Assembly (NCBI GenBank): GCA_029240955.1
Contig: JARDZH010000128.1
Coordinates: forward strand, 1 to 6,386
Direction of reading: 5' to 3'
Source: Pseudomonas sp.
GTDB lineage: Bacteria; Pseudomonadota; Gammaproteobacteria; Pseudomonadales; Pseudomonadaceae
DNA length: 6,386 nucleotides
Made by a program: the position numbers and the translations under genes. Shown here piece by piece: positions 1 to 6,386 of this stretch; the stretch's first letter is position 1, and the number at the start of each line of letters is the position of its first letter. The notes beneath the pieces were generated by a model. The model was given only the letters and a program-made list of their open reading frames with translations. It made no database searches and was not told the DNA's origin.

Positions 1-881
1 TTCAGCGGCTTGCCGCCCGGCAGTTGCAAGCGTTTCAACAACAAGGCGTCCTGGCCGCAGGCGACCAGGAGGCCGTCCTTGCTGGCGCCAAGAATCGTTC
101 CCGGCGCGCCCTCGCCTTCAGCCAGGTCGGCGGCAAGAATCTTCACGGTTTCATCGTTCAAGGTGCTGTGGCAGACCGGCCAAGGGTTGAACGCGCGGAT
201 CAGCCGTTCCAGCTCATCGGCCGGACGGGTCCAGTCGAGGCGAGCTTCGTCCTTGTTCAGCTTGTGCGCATAGTTCGCCAGGCTGTCGTCCTGCACCTCG
301 CCTGTCAGCGAGCCGTCGGCAAGACCGGCAATTGCTTGCAGAACAGCGGGCGGGCCGAGTTCAGCCAACCGGTCGTGCAGCGAGCCGCCGGTGTCTTGGG
401 CGCTGATCGGCGTGACGGTCTTGAGCAGCATCGGGCCGGTGTCCAGCCCCGCTTCCATGCGCATCACGGTCACGCCGCTTTCCACGTCACCCGCCTGCAC
501 CGCGCGCTGGATCGGCGCTGCACCGCGCCAGCGCGGCAGCAGGGACGCATGGCTGTTGATGCAGCCCAATCGCGGAATATCCAGCACCGCCTGCGGCAGA
601 ATCAGACCATAAGCAACGACGACCATCAGGTCCGGCTTGAGCGCGGCCAGTTCACTTTGAGCTTCGGGATTGCGCAACGTCGGCGGTTGCAGAACCGGTA
701 TGTCGTGCTGCAACGCCAGCTGCTTGACCGGGCTCGGCATCAGCTTCTGACCCCGACCCGCTGGCCGATCCGGTTGCGTGTAGACCGCGACGATCTGGTG
801 AGGGCTCTCGAGCAGGGCCTTGAGGTGTTCGGCGGCGAACTCTGGAGTGCCGGCGAAAACGATGCGCAGTGGCTCAGTCAT
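1..881 (-). CDS. fmt: Methionyl-tRNA formyltransferase, C-terminal end cut by window edge
   Basis: Transfers a formyl group from 10-formyl-tetrahydrofolate to the amino group of initiator Met-tRNA in the cytoplasm, the step that commits the tRNA to bacterial initiation. The minus-strand reading begins [20 protein letters not shown], an N-terminal formyltransferase Rossmann domain. Residues 36-53 hold the [18 protein letters not shown] loop that in E. coli Fmt contacts the tRNA acceptor stem. The active-site segment [20 protein letters not shown] spans residues 106 to about 124, with N109 and H111, and D147 in GLDTGP; these correspond to the E. coli Asn-His-Asp triad. The C-terminal tRNA-binding domain follows from about residue 205. 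The window holds 293 codons with no stop; the family is about 310-315 residues, so roughly 20 are missing. The start at 881 is supported by GAGAAG three bases upstream of ATG. It lies 60 bp downstream of def on the same strand, but a strong terminator separates them. Confidence 0.97.
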   Translation of the reverse strand, partial: MTEPLRIVFAGTPEFAAEHLKALLESPHQIVAVYTQPDRPAGRGQKLMPSPVKQLALQHDIPVLQPPTLRNPEAQSELAALKPDLMVVVAYGLILPQAVLDIPRLGCINSHASLLPRWRGAAPIQRAVQAGDVESGVTVMRMEAGLDTGPMLLKTVTPISAQDTGGSLHDRLAELGPPAVLQAIAGLADGSLTGEVQDDSLANYAHKLNKDEARLDWTRPADELERLIRAFNPWPVCHSTLNDETVKILAADLAEGEGAPGTILGASKDGLLVACGQDALLLKRLQLPGGKPL

Positions 882-902
882 GGGCTTCTCGTTGTTGAAA
901 TT

Positions 903-929
903 AAAAAAGGCCTGAATCAGGCCTTTTTT
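903..929 (-). terminator. Symmetric Rho-independent terminator between def and fmt
   Basis: A perfect 13-bp inverted repeat: AAAAAAGGCCTGA at 903-915 and TCAGGCCTTTTTT at 917-929, with one base between. As RNA it gives a GGCCTG/CAGGCC stem with a 3-nt loop and a run of six U after it on either strand. It starts 13 bp past the def stop, so its natural role is to end def transcription. Being symmetric, it would also stop anything entering from the fmt side. Because fmt lies downstream on the same strand, fmt needs read-through or a promoter of its own, perhaps inside the def 3' end. I found no convincing promoter in the 21 bp between the repeat and the fmt start. Confidence 0.93.
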
Positions 930-941
930 GGGGTGACGGGA

Positions 942-1448
942 TCAGGCGTTCAGTTTGTGCTGTTTTTCCAGCTTCTTCTTGATCCGGTCACGCTTGAGAT
1001 TGGAGAGGTAATCGACGAACAGCTTGCCGTTCAGGTGATCGCATTCGTGTTGAATGCAAACCGCGAGCAGGCCTTCGGCGATCAGCTCGTAGGGCTGGCC
1101 ATCGCGGTCCAGCGCCTTGACGCGAACTTTCAGCGGACGGTCGACATTTTCATAGAAACCGGGGACCGACAGGCAGCCCTCCTGGTACTCGCCCATGTCG
1201 TCCGTCAGGGTTTCGATCTCGGGGTTGATGAACACCCGGGGCTCGCTGCGATCTTCGCTGAGGTCCATGACGACCACGCGCTTGTGAACGTTGATCTGAG
1301 TCGCCGCCAGACCGATGCCAGGAGCCTCGTACATGGTTTCAAACATGTCGTCGACCAACTGGCGGATGCCGTCGTCTACTATCGAGACGGGCTTGGCGAT
1401 GGTGCGCAGGCGCGAATCGGGAAATTCGAGAATGTTTAGGATGGCCAT
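942..1448 (-). CDS. def: Peptide deformylase
   Basis: Metal-dependent hydrolase that removes the N-formyl group from nascent proteins at the ribosome exit. The product is 168 residues, the usual length for a type I (gammaproteobacterial) deformylase. All three family motifs are intact: GIGLAATQ at 44-51, EGCLSVP at 90-96 and QHECDH at 133-138. The metal ligands are C92, H134 and H138, and the catalytic acid/base is E135. The start [11 protein letters not shown] matches the conserved N terminus of the family. The frame stays open further upstream to 1622, but that extension would run into the divergent LysM gene and has no family similarity that I recognise. The ATG has no clear Shine-Dalgarno sequence: the bases just before it read CTCTTACGTAT. 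It is divergent from the LysM gene and followed by a terminator before fmt, its functional partner. Confidence 0.97.
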   Translation of the reverse strand: MAILNILEFPDSRLRTIAKPVSIVDDGIRQLVDDMFETMYEAPGIGLAATQINVHKRVVVMDLSEDRSEPRVFINPEIETLTDDMGEYQEGCLSVPGFYENVDRPLKVRVKALDRDGQPYELIAEGLLAVCIQHECDHLNGKLFVDYLSNLKRDRIKKKLEKQHKLNA

Positions 1449-1452
1449 ATAC

Positions 1453-1481
1453 GTAAGAGCTGCACTGTAAGGTAAAGTCAA
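1453..1481 (-). promoter_or_regulatory. Candidate sigma-70 promoter for def
   Basis: Read on the minus strand there is TTGACT (1481-1476, five of six consensus bases), a 17-bp spacer, and TCTTAC (1458-1453, only three of six). If used, transcription would begin at or within a few bases of the def ATG, giving little or no leader. The -10 match is poor. An alternative -10-like TACAGT lies a little upstream but has no good -35. This is a weak call based on pattern only. Confidence 0.27.
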
Positions 1482-1519
1482 AATCGGCTGCCGGCTCGGG
1501 ATATCGAAGCGGGGCAGGC

Positions 1520-1549
1520 CTGACAACGAGCCTGTTGGGACTCTATGTT
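1520..1549 (+). promoter_or_regulatory. Candidate sigma-70 promoter for the LysM/tsaP gene
   Basis: CTGACA at 1520-1525 (five of six consensus bases), an 18-bp spacer, and TATGTT at 1544-1549 (four of six). It points toward the LysM gene, and the expected start near 1556 would leave a leader of roughly 27 nt, which includes the AAGGGA ribosome site at 1569-1574. It sits in the 134-bp divergent gap shared with def, so the two genes could influence each other. Pattern-based only. Confidence 0.42.
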
Positions 1550-1582
1550 CACGCGAAGCACCATGATAAAGGGATTCACCGC

Positions 1583-2608
1583 ATGAGGAAATCACTACTC
1601 GCCCTGCTGCTGTTGACCGCAAGCGGTCTTGTCCAGGCGCAAGTGCAGCTCAGGGAAGGCCATCCGCAGCGCTACACCGTCGTTCCCGGGGATACGCTCT
1701 GGGATATTTCCGGAAAATTTCTCAGCGAACCCTGGAAGTGGCGCGAAGTCTGGCGTGCCAATCCGCAGGTGCGTGACCCGGATCTGATCTACCCCGGCGA
1801 CTCGCTGATCCTGTCTTATGTCGACGGGCAGCCGCGGGTGACGCTCAGTCGTGGTGAGTCACGCGGCACCATCAAGTTGTCACCGCGTGTACGCAGTACG
1901 CCGACCGTCGAAGCCATTCCGAGCATCCCGCTGGGTGCAATCAATGCCTTTTTGATCAGCAACCGCATCGTCGACAGCGCAGAGCAGTTCCAGGAAGCGC
2001 CTTATATCGTTGCCGGCAACGCCGAGCGCGTACTCAGTGGATCGGGCGACCGTATCTATGTCCGCGGCACGCTCGATCCCCAACACTCGGTGTACGGGCT
2101 GTTCCGCCAAGGCAAGACTTACACCGACCCGCAGACCGAAGAAGTGCTTGGCATCAACGCCGACAACATCGGCAGCGGTGAGATCGTCGCGACCGAAGGC
2201 GATGTCTCGACGCTGGTGCTGCAACGCTCGAATCAGGAAGTGCGGCTCGGGGATCGTCTGTTCAGCAGCGAAGAGCGTGCGATCAATTCAACTTTCATGC
2301 CCACTCCTCCGCAGACCGAGATCGACGGACTGATCCTCGACGTGCCTCGCGGCGTCACGCAGGTCGGCGAGTACGACGTGGTGACCCTGAACAAGGGTAA
2401 GCGCGATGGGCTGACGGAAGGCAACGTGCTGGCCATCTACAAGACCGGTGAAACGGTACGTGACCGGATCACCGGAGAGTCGGTAAAGATTCCAGATGAA
2501 CGCGCAGGCTTGCTGATGGTGTTCCGCACTTACGACAAGCTCAGCTACGGGCTGGTGCTGCAGGCACAACGCTCAATGGCGGTTCTGGACAAGGTCCGTA
2601 ATCCCTGA
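1583..2608 (+). CDS. tsaP: Secreted LysM peptidoglycan-binding protein, TsaP (type IV pilus secretin-associated) family
   Basis: The 341-residue product has a Sec signal peptide (MRK, then a leucine-rich core, with likely cleavage after VQA at residue 19), so it acts in the periplasm. A single LysM domain lies at about residues 31-77: [13 protein letters not shown], then the WREVWRANP segment, then [11 protein letters not shown] middle region of about 110-235 follows, then a C-terminal stretch of about 255-337 that I assign to the FlgT-C-like part of TsaP. In Neisseria and Myxococcus, TsaP binds peptidoglycan and associates with the PilQ secretin of the type IV pilus; the Pseudomonas homologue sits at this locus (PA0020). 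The start at 1583 has AAGGGA eight bases upstream and gives a clean signal peptide; an in-frame TTG at 1535 would place 16 charged residues before it. It is divergent from def. The LysM and position are strong evidence; the pilus role is inferred from family knowledge. Despite the names, it is unrelated to tsaC. Confidence 0.85.
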   Translation: MRKSLLALLLLTASGLVQAQVQLREGHPQRYTVVPGDTLWDISGKFLSEPWKWREVWRANPQVRDPDLIYPGDSLILSYVDGQPRVTLSRGESRGTIKLSPRVRSTPTVEAIPSIPLGAINAFLISNRIVDSAEQFQEAPYIVAGNAERVLSGSGDRIYVRGTLDPQHSVYGLFRQGKTYTDPQTEEVLGINADNIGSGEIVATEGDVSTLVLQRSNQEVRLGDRLFSSEERAINSTFMPTPPQTEIDGLILDVPRGVTQVGEYDVVTLNKGKRDGLTEGNVLAIYKTGETVRDRITGESVKIPDERAGLLMVFRTYDKLSYGLVLQAQRSMAVLDKVRNP

Positions 2609-2662
2609 CGCTATGTTTCAGTTCTGAGACGAGTTTTCCCACTCACGCACACGTTTTCAAAT

Positions 2663-2673
2663 TGTTGTCAACA
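2663..2673. repeat. Short palindrome, possible operator upstream of dprA
   Basis: TGTTG and CAACA around a central T form a perfect 11-bp dyad. It overlaps the possible -35 element TTGTCA and ends four bases before the DnaA box. This position would suit a repressor, but the dyad is short and I do not recognise it as the site of a known regulator. It may be chance. Confidence 0.3.
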
Positions 2674-2676
2674 GAG

Positions 2677-2685
2677 TTATCCACA
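2677..2685 (+). promoter_or_regulatory. DnaA box, exact consensus, upstream of dprA
   Basis: TTATCCACA, followed by GG, matches the strong DnaA box used in bacterial origins at all nine positions. It lies between tsaP and dprA, 45 bp before the dprA start, where bound DnaA-ATP could affect dprA transcription. Two more exact copies occur at 3294-3302 and 4036-4044. The sequence match is certain; binding is inferred. Confidence 0.65.
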
Positions 2686-2713
2686 GGTTAGCCCTCATGA
2701 AGAGGGAGCGTTT

Positions 2714-2729
2714 AGATCAAGGACGATCT
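2714..2729 (+). promoter_or_regulatory. Short hairpin with the dprA ribosome site in its loop
   Basis: AGATC (2714-2718) and GATCT (2725-2729) can pair around the loop AAGGAC, which carries the dprA Shine-Dalgarno sequence seven bases before the ATG. The SD would be exposed rather than hidden. A 5-bp stem is only marginally stable, so this may have no role. Confidence 0.25.
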
Positions 2730-2730
2730 T

Positions 2731-3855
2731 ATGCCGTTATTCGATAATGCCGCCATTTCACCCTCTGAACTCGAAGCGCGTCTACGCCTTCAACGTTTGC
2801 CGGAGGTCGGTCCTAAGCGTTTTTTCCGGCTGATCGAGGCGTTCGGTTCCGCCTCTGCCGCTTGTGCGGCGCCTGCCAGTGCATGGCGCGCATTGGGCTT
2901 GCCAGCGGCTTGCGCTGAGGGCCGGCGCGACCCGGCGGTACGGGACGGCGCCAGCGCCGCGCTGGCCTGGCTTGAGCGTCCGGGCCAGCATTTACTGGCC
3001 TGGGACGATACTCGTTACCCTGCTCTGTTGGCCCAGATAGCCGACCCGCCGCCGTTGATTTTCATTGCCGGCAACCCCGATATTCTGGAGCGGCCGCAGC
3101 TGGCAATGGTCGGCAGCCGCCGTGCCTCGAAGCCCGGCATGGACACCGCCGCAGCCTTTGCGCGGAGTCTGGCGGCGGCGGGTTTCGTCATCACCAGCGG
3201 TCTGGCGCTGGGTATCGACGGCGCCGCGCATCAAGGTGCACTGGCGGTTGGCGGGGCCACGATCGGCGTATTGGGCACTGGCATCGAAAAACTTTATCCA
3301 CAGCGGCATCGGCAGCTTGCAGCGCAGATGGCGGCGCAAGGCAGCGCGGTCATTTCCGAGTTCCCGCTCGACGCACCGCCCAATGCCAGCAACTTTCCCA
3401 GACGTAACCGGATCATCAGCGGCTTGTCATTGGGCGTGATCGTGGTGGAGGCCAGCGTCGCCAGCGGCTCGCTGATTACCGCTCGACTGGCGGCCGAACA
3501 GGGTCGCGAGGTCTATGCCATACCCGGCTCGATCCACCATCCGGGAGCGCGCGGCTGTCATCAGCTGATTCGTGACGGTGCGATCTTGGTCGAAACCGTG
3601 GACCACATTCTCGAAGCCTTGCAGCACTGGCAGAGAGTGACCCCAGCGGCTAACGAGCCGGTGGCGCAAACCGTCTGCGTTGACGAACATCCGCTGCTGG
3701 CACTGCTGCACGCTGCGCCTCACAGCAGCGAAGCGCTTGCCGCGTCGAGCGGGTGGCCGTTATCCAGAGTGCTGGCGGCACTCACCGAACTGGAACTGGA
3801 CGGCCGGATCAGCAACGAAGCAGGACGATGGTTCGCACGGGTGCGCAGAGGTTAA
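2731..3855 (+). CDS. dprA: DNA processing protein DprA (Smf)
   Basis: Cytoplasmic single-stranded DNA-binding protein that loads RecA on DNA taken up during transformation; it is present in most bacteria, including ones not known to be competent. The 374-residue product has the three-part family layout. A SAM-like helical domain at about 1-65 includes RLPEVGPKRF, and the Rossmann-like core at about 75-290 contains MVGSRRAS (127-133), SGLALGIDGAAHQGAL (156-171), LGTGIEKLYPQRH (181-193), NFPRRNRIISGLS (221-233) and AIPGSIHHPGARG (263-275). A winged-helix (DML1-like) tail lies at about 318-371. AAGGA seven bases before the ATG supports the start. It is followed 31 bp later by tsaC, so an operon is likely. 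In E. coli the order is dprA, smg, yrdD, tsaC; the two middle genes are absent here. An exact DnaA box lies inside the KLYPQ codons. Nothing is truncated or broken. Confidence 0.96.
   Translation: MPLFDNAAISPSELEARLRLQRLPEVGPKRFFRLIEAFGSASAACAAPASAWRALGLPAACAEGRRDPAVRDGASAALAWLERPGQHLLAWDDTRYPALLAQIADPPPLIFIAGNPDILERPQLAMVGSRRASKPGMDTAAAFARSLAAAGFVITSGLALGIDGAAHQGALAVGGATIGVLGTGIEKLYPQRHRQLAAQMAAQGSAVISEFPLDAPPNASNFPRRNRIISGLSLGVIVVEASVASGSLITARLAAEQGREVYAIPGSIHHPGARGCHQLIRDGAILVETVDHILEALQHWQRVTPAANEPVAQTVCVDEHPLLALLHAAPHSSEALAASSGWPLSRVLAALTELELDGRISNEAGRWFARVRRG
3294..3302 (+). promoter_or_regulatory. DnaA box, exact consensus, inside dprA
   Basis: TTATCCACA, followed by G, falls on codons 188-191 of dprA, reading CTT TAT CCA CAG for Leu-Tyr-Pro-Gln. 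The amino acids belong to a conserved family motif, so part of the match is forced by the protein. CTT, TAT and CCA are less favoured choices in GC-rich pseudomonads, which leaves room for selection on the DNA. Binding is not shown. Confidence 0.45.
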
Positions 3856-3886
3856 ACTGCGCGGCACGATTGAGTGGAGATAAGCA

Positions 3887-4444
3887 ATGGTCAGCAGTTG
3901 GCGTGTGCAACAAGCCGCTCGAGAAATTCGAGCCGGAGCGGTGATTGCCTACCCAACCGAAGCGGTCTGGGGGCTTGGGTGTGATCCTTGGGACGAAGAG
4001 GCGGTCTATCGCCTGCTCGCCATCAAGTCGCGGCCTGTGGATAAAGGGCTGATCCTGATCGCCGACAACATCCGTCAGTTCGACTTCTTGTTCGAAGACT
4101 TCCCGGAGCTGTGGCTGGACCGAATGGCCAGCACGTGGCCCGGACCCAACACCTGGCTGGTGCCGCATCAGAACCTGCTGCCGGACTGGATCACGGGTGT
4201 GCATGAAACCGTCGCCCTGCGCGTCACTGATCACCCGACCGTGCGTGAACTCTGCGCGCTGGTAGGGCCGCTGATTTCCACGTCGGCCAACCCCGCGGGT
4301 CGGCCTTCGGCACGCAGTCGCTTGCGTGTGGAGCAGTATTTCCGCGGACAGATCGATCTGGTGCTTGGCGGCAGCCTGGGCGGCCGCCGTCACCCGAGTG
4401 TGATTCGCGATATCGCAACCGGGCAGGTCGTCCGGCCCGGCTGA
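3887..4444 (+). CDS. tsaC: Threonylcarbamoyl-AMP synthase
   Basis: Makes threonylcarbamoyl-AMP from threonine, bicarbonate and ATP, the first step of the t6A modification at position 37 of tRNAs reading ANN codons; TsaD, TsaB and TsaE then transfer the group. The 185-residue product is the short single-domain YrdC form typical of gammaproteobacteria, without the C-terminal Sua5 domain. Family motifs are present: [14 protein letters not shown] at 21-34, [10 protein letters not shown] at 47-56, WPGPNTW at 84-90, [11 protein letters not shown] at 131-141 and SVIRD at 171-175. GGAGA six bases before the ATG supports the start. It lies 31 bp after dprA with no terminator between them, so it is probably co-transcribed, and it converges with qor. 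An exact DnaA box on the opposite strand overlaps the RPVDK codons. The t6A pathway is essential or nearly so in many bacteria, so this gene is expected to be expressed constantly. Confidence 0.96.
   Translation: MVSSWRVQQAAREIRAGAVIAYPTEAVWGLGCDPWDEEAVYRLLAIKSRPVDKGLILIADNIRQFDFLFEDFPELWLDRMASTWPGPNTWLVPHQNLLPDWITGVHETVALRVTDHPTVRELCALVGPLISTSANPAGRPSARSRLRVEQYFRGQIDLVLGGSLGGRRHPSVIRDIATGQVVRPG
4036..4044 (-). promoter_or_regulatory. DnaA box, exact consensus on the minus strand, inside tsaC
   Basis: TGTGGATAA on the plus strand is the exact complement of TTATCCACA, and the match continues to TTATCCACAGG as in the copy upstream of dprA. It overlaps codons 50-53 of tsaC (CCT GTG GAT AAA, Pro-Val-Asp-Lys), part of the conserved KSRPxxKG motif. 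The match is certain; binding is inferred. Confidence 0.45.
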
Positions 4445-4456
4445 GAAACGCGGGTA

Positions 4457-5434
4457 TCACGGGATCAGAATGGTCGATCCCGTGGTGCGCCGCGCGGATA
4501 GCTCGGTCTGCGCCAACGCGGCGTCCTTGAGAGCGTATTGCTGGATGTCGTTGACCTTGAGCTTGCCGCTGGCAAGCATGTCGAACAGCTCATCCGCCAT
4601 CGCCTGCAGGTTCTGCGCATTGTTGGCGTAGCTTCCCAGTGTGGGACGGGTCACGTACAGCGAGCCTTTCTGGGCCAGAATGCCGAGATTGACGCCTGCG
4701 ACAGGACCAGACGCATTGCCGAAGCTGACCAGCAGACCACGCGGTGCCACGCACTCCAGCGAGGTCAGCCAAGTGTCCTGTCCCACGCCGTCGTAAACCA
4801 CCGGGCATTTCTTGCCGTCAGTCAGCGCCAGCACGCGAGCAGCGACATCTTCATGGCTGTAATCGATGGTTTCCCATGCGCCCAGCGCTTTGGCATGCGC
4901 AGCTTTCTCGGGCGAGCTGACCGTGCCGATCAGCTTTGCGCCCAGCGCCTTGGCCCACTGGCAAGCGAGCGAGCCCACGCCGCCAGCGGCCGCATGAAAC
5001 AGAATGGTGTCGCCTGGCTTGACCTGATACGTCTGGCGCAACAGGTATTGCACCGTCAGGCCTTTGAGCATCACCGCTGCGGCCTGTTCGAAGCTGATGG
5101 AATCTGCCAGCTTGACCAGATGCGCTTCCGGCAGCGTATGCAGATCGCTGTAGCTGCCCAGCGGACCGGTGGCATAGGCCACGCGGTCGCCCACTTTGAA
5201 ACGGCTCACCTCGGCACCCACGGCTTCAACCACGCCAGCACCTTCAGTGCCCAGGCCGGACGGCAGGGACGGCGCAGGATAAAGCCCGCTGCGGTAATAG
5301 GTGTCGATGAAGTTCAGGCCGATCGCCTTGTTACGCACGAGCACGTCCTGCGGACCGGGAGCGGCGGGTTCGAACTCGACATACTCGAGCACTTCGGGCC
5401 CACCGATTGCGCTGAACTGGATACGCTTTGCCAT
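4457..5434 (-). CDS. qor: NADPH:quinone oxidoreductase, zinc-free MDR family
   Basis: Cytoplasmic one-electron reductase of quinones using NADPH, related to E. coli Qor and zeta-crystallin. The 325-residue product is close to E. coli Qor in length. It begins MAKRIQFSAIGGPEVLEYVE, typical of the family. The GroES-like N-terminal domain contains NFIDTYYRSGLYP (41-53), with Asn where zinc-dependent alcohol dehydrogenases have the catalytic Cys, so no catalytic zinc is expected. The nucleotide-binding fold contains HAAAGGVGSLACQWAKALGA (147-166), with the AxxGGVG loop. It ends in RRTTGSTILIP, a typical Qor tail. The frame is open 37 codons further upstream, but the ATG at 5434 has GGAGA six bases before it and matches family starts. 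It is divergent from hemF and convergent with tsaC, so it is likely a single-gene transcript. The true substrate cannot be read from sequence. Confidence 0.94.
   Translation of the reverse strand: MAKRIQFSAIGGPEVLEYVEFEPAAPGPQDVLVRNKAIGLNFIDTYYRSGLYPAPSLPSGLGTEGAGVVEAVGAEVSRFKVGDRVAYATGPLGSYSDLHTLPEAHLVKLADSISFEQAAAVMLKGLTVQYLLRQTYQVKPGDTILFHAAAGGVGSLACQWAKALGAKLIGTVSSPEKAAHAKALGAWETIDYSHEDVAARVLALTDGKKCPVVYDGVGQDTWLTSLECVAPRGLLVSFGNASGPVAGVNLGILAQKGSLYVTRPTLGSYANNAQNLQAMADELFDMLASGKLKVNDIQQYALKDAALAQTELSARRTTGSTILIP
4458..4484. repeat. Inverted repeat at the tsaC-qor convergence
   Basis: CACGGGATC (4458-4466) and GATCCCGTG (4476-4484) form a perfect 9-bp stem with a 9-nt loop, overlapping the stop and last nine codons of qor and starting 14 bp after the tsaC stop. 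It is in the right place to end or stabilise the two converging transcripts. It has no U run on either side, so it is not a standard intrinsic terminator; Rho-dependent ending or protection of the RNA 3' end is possible. Confidence 0.5.
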
Positions 5435-5468
5435 TTGCTGTCTCCATGCTGGTTGATTGCGATGCCCT

Positions 5469-5497
5469 ATCGGACGCTTTCGCCTGACCTTCGTCAA
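5469..5497 (-). promoter_or_regulatory. Candidate sigma-70 promoter for qor
   Basis: On the minus strand, TTGACG (5497-5492, five of six) is followed by a 17-bp spacer and TCCGAT (5474-5469, three of six). The predicted start near 5462 would give a leader of about 28 nt that includes the GGAGA ribosome site. The -35 is good and the -10 is weak, so this is tentative. Confidence 0.33.
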
Positions 5498-5518
5498 CTG
5501 CGAACCCCCGCCAGCCGG

Positions 5519-5527
5519 TGGTATGCT
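5519..5527 (+). promoter_or_regulatory. Candidate extended -10 promoter element for hemF
   Basis: TGG followed by TATGCT (5522-5527, four of six) forms an extended -10 element 72 bp before the hemF start. The bases 17 bp upstream (TGCGAA) are a poor -35, which an extended -10 can partly offset. The predicted leader of about 65 nt contains no other feature I recognise. Confidence 0.38.
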
Positions 5528-5577
5528 ACGCGCCAGCCTGCCCACGCCCCTGTCATTTCGGGCGTCCGGACGTTTGA

Positions 5578-6386
<809 letters not shown>

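Larger units (their letters stand above)
2609..2730. other. Intergenic region between tsaP and dprA, AT-richer than its surroundings
   Basis: This 122-bp gap is visibly richer in A and T than the flanking genes. It holds an 11-bp palindrome (2663-2673), an exact DnaA box (2677-2685) and a short hairpin around the dprA ribosome site (2714-2729). A TTGTCA (2665-2670) could be a -35 element, but the bases 17 bp further on (TTAGCC) are a poor -10, so I do not call a promoter for dprA. I see no convincing intrinsic terminator for tsaP; TCAGTTCTGA near 2620 is a 4-bp dyad without a U run. The gap probably holds the dprA control region. Confidence 0.6.

Noticed and set aside
479..490. TTCCACGTC resembling half of a parS centromere site (a similar half near 4277).
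   Set aside because: Only one half matches TGTTCCACGTGGAACA, and both lie in coding sequence; no full site was found in the window.
24..1439. A 471-codon open frame on the plus strand, antisense to fmt and def.
   Set aside because: Shadow of GC-rich codon use in two well-supported genes. It runs straight through a terminator repeat, has no ribosome site and resembles no family I know.
942..1622. Longer def reading from an upstream Met at 1622.
   Set aside because: The extra 58 residues overlap the divergent LysM gene and its signal peptide, while [11 protein letters not shown] matches the family N terminus.
3809..4393. A 194-codon open frame on the minus strand opposite tsaC.
   Set aside because: Antisense shadow; tsaC carries all family motifs and a good ribosome site.
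4878..4954. Near-repeat of 17 bases in qor, 60 bp apart.
   Set aside because: Both copies encode AKALGA (residues 161-166 and 181-186), a pattern common in this reductase family, with the same preferred codons; no sign of recent duplication.
5453..5466. Possible Anr/Dnr box (TTGAT-N4-ATCAA) in the hemF control region.
   Set aside because: Only the left half matches; the right half reads ATGCC (seven of ten positions overall) and it lies about 130 bp before hemF. Too weak to call, despite known Anr control of hemF in P. aeruginosa.

Overview
The window reads as a conserved housekeeping block from a Pseudomonas chromosome. The evidence is the high GC content, the codon use, protein sequences that look pseudomonad throughout, and a gene order (fmt, def, LysM protein, dprA, tsaC, qor, hemF) that I recall as PA0018 to PA0024 in P. 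aeruginosa PAO1, about 20 kb from dnaA and the replication origin. I cannot assign the species from sequence alone. I see no mobile element, RNA gene, CRISPR array or phage gene, and no clearly novel multi-gene system.

Layout: fmt (minus, cut by the left edge) lies downstream of def (minus), with a strong symmetric intrinsic terminator between them. def is divergent from a secreted LysM protein that matches TsaP, the protein associated with the type IV pilus secretin. After a 122-bp AT-richer gap come dprA and tsaC (plus), 31 bp apart and probably co-transcribed. tsaC converges on qor (minus), and a 9-bp inverted repeat covers the qor stop. qor is divergent from hemF (plus, cut by the right edge) across 164 bp that hold candidate promoters for both. 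No gap without a gene is longer than 164 bp.

Functionally, fmt and def act at the two ends of N-formylmethionine use: Fmt formylates initiator Met-tRNA and Def removes the formyl group from new proteins. tsaC starts synthesis of the t6A tRNA modification. DprA loads RecA on incoming single-stranded DNA. The LysM/TsaP protein anchors the pilus secretin to peptidoglycan. Qor is a zinc-free NADPH quinone reductase. HemF performs the oxygen-dependent coproporphyrinogen oxidation of haem synthesis.

The most unusual signal is three exact DnaA boxes (TTATCCACA, each followed by G) within 1.4 kb: one between tsaP and dprA, one inside dprA and one inside tsaC. About 0.05 exact matches would be expected in the whole window. 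The two coding copies use codons that look non-preferred for this genome. This may be a DnaA-binding cluster near the origin and is the item best worth testing.
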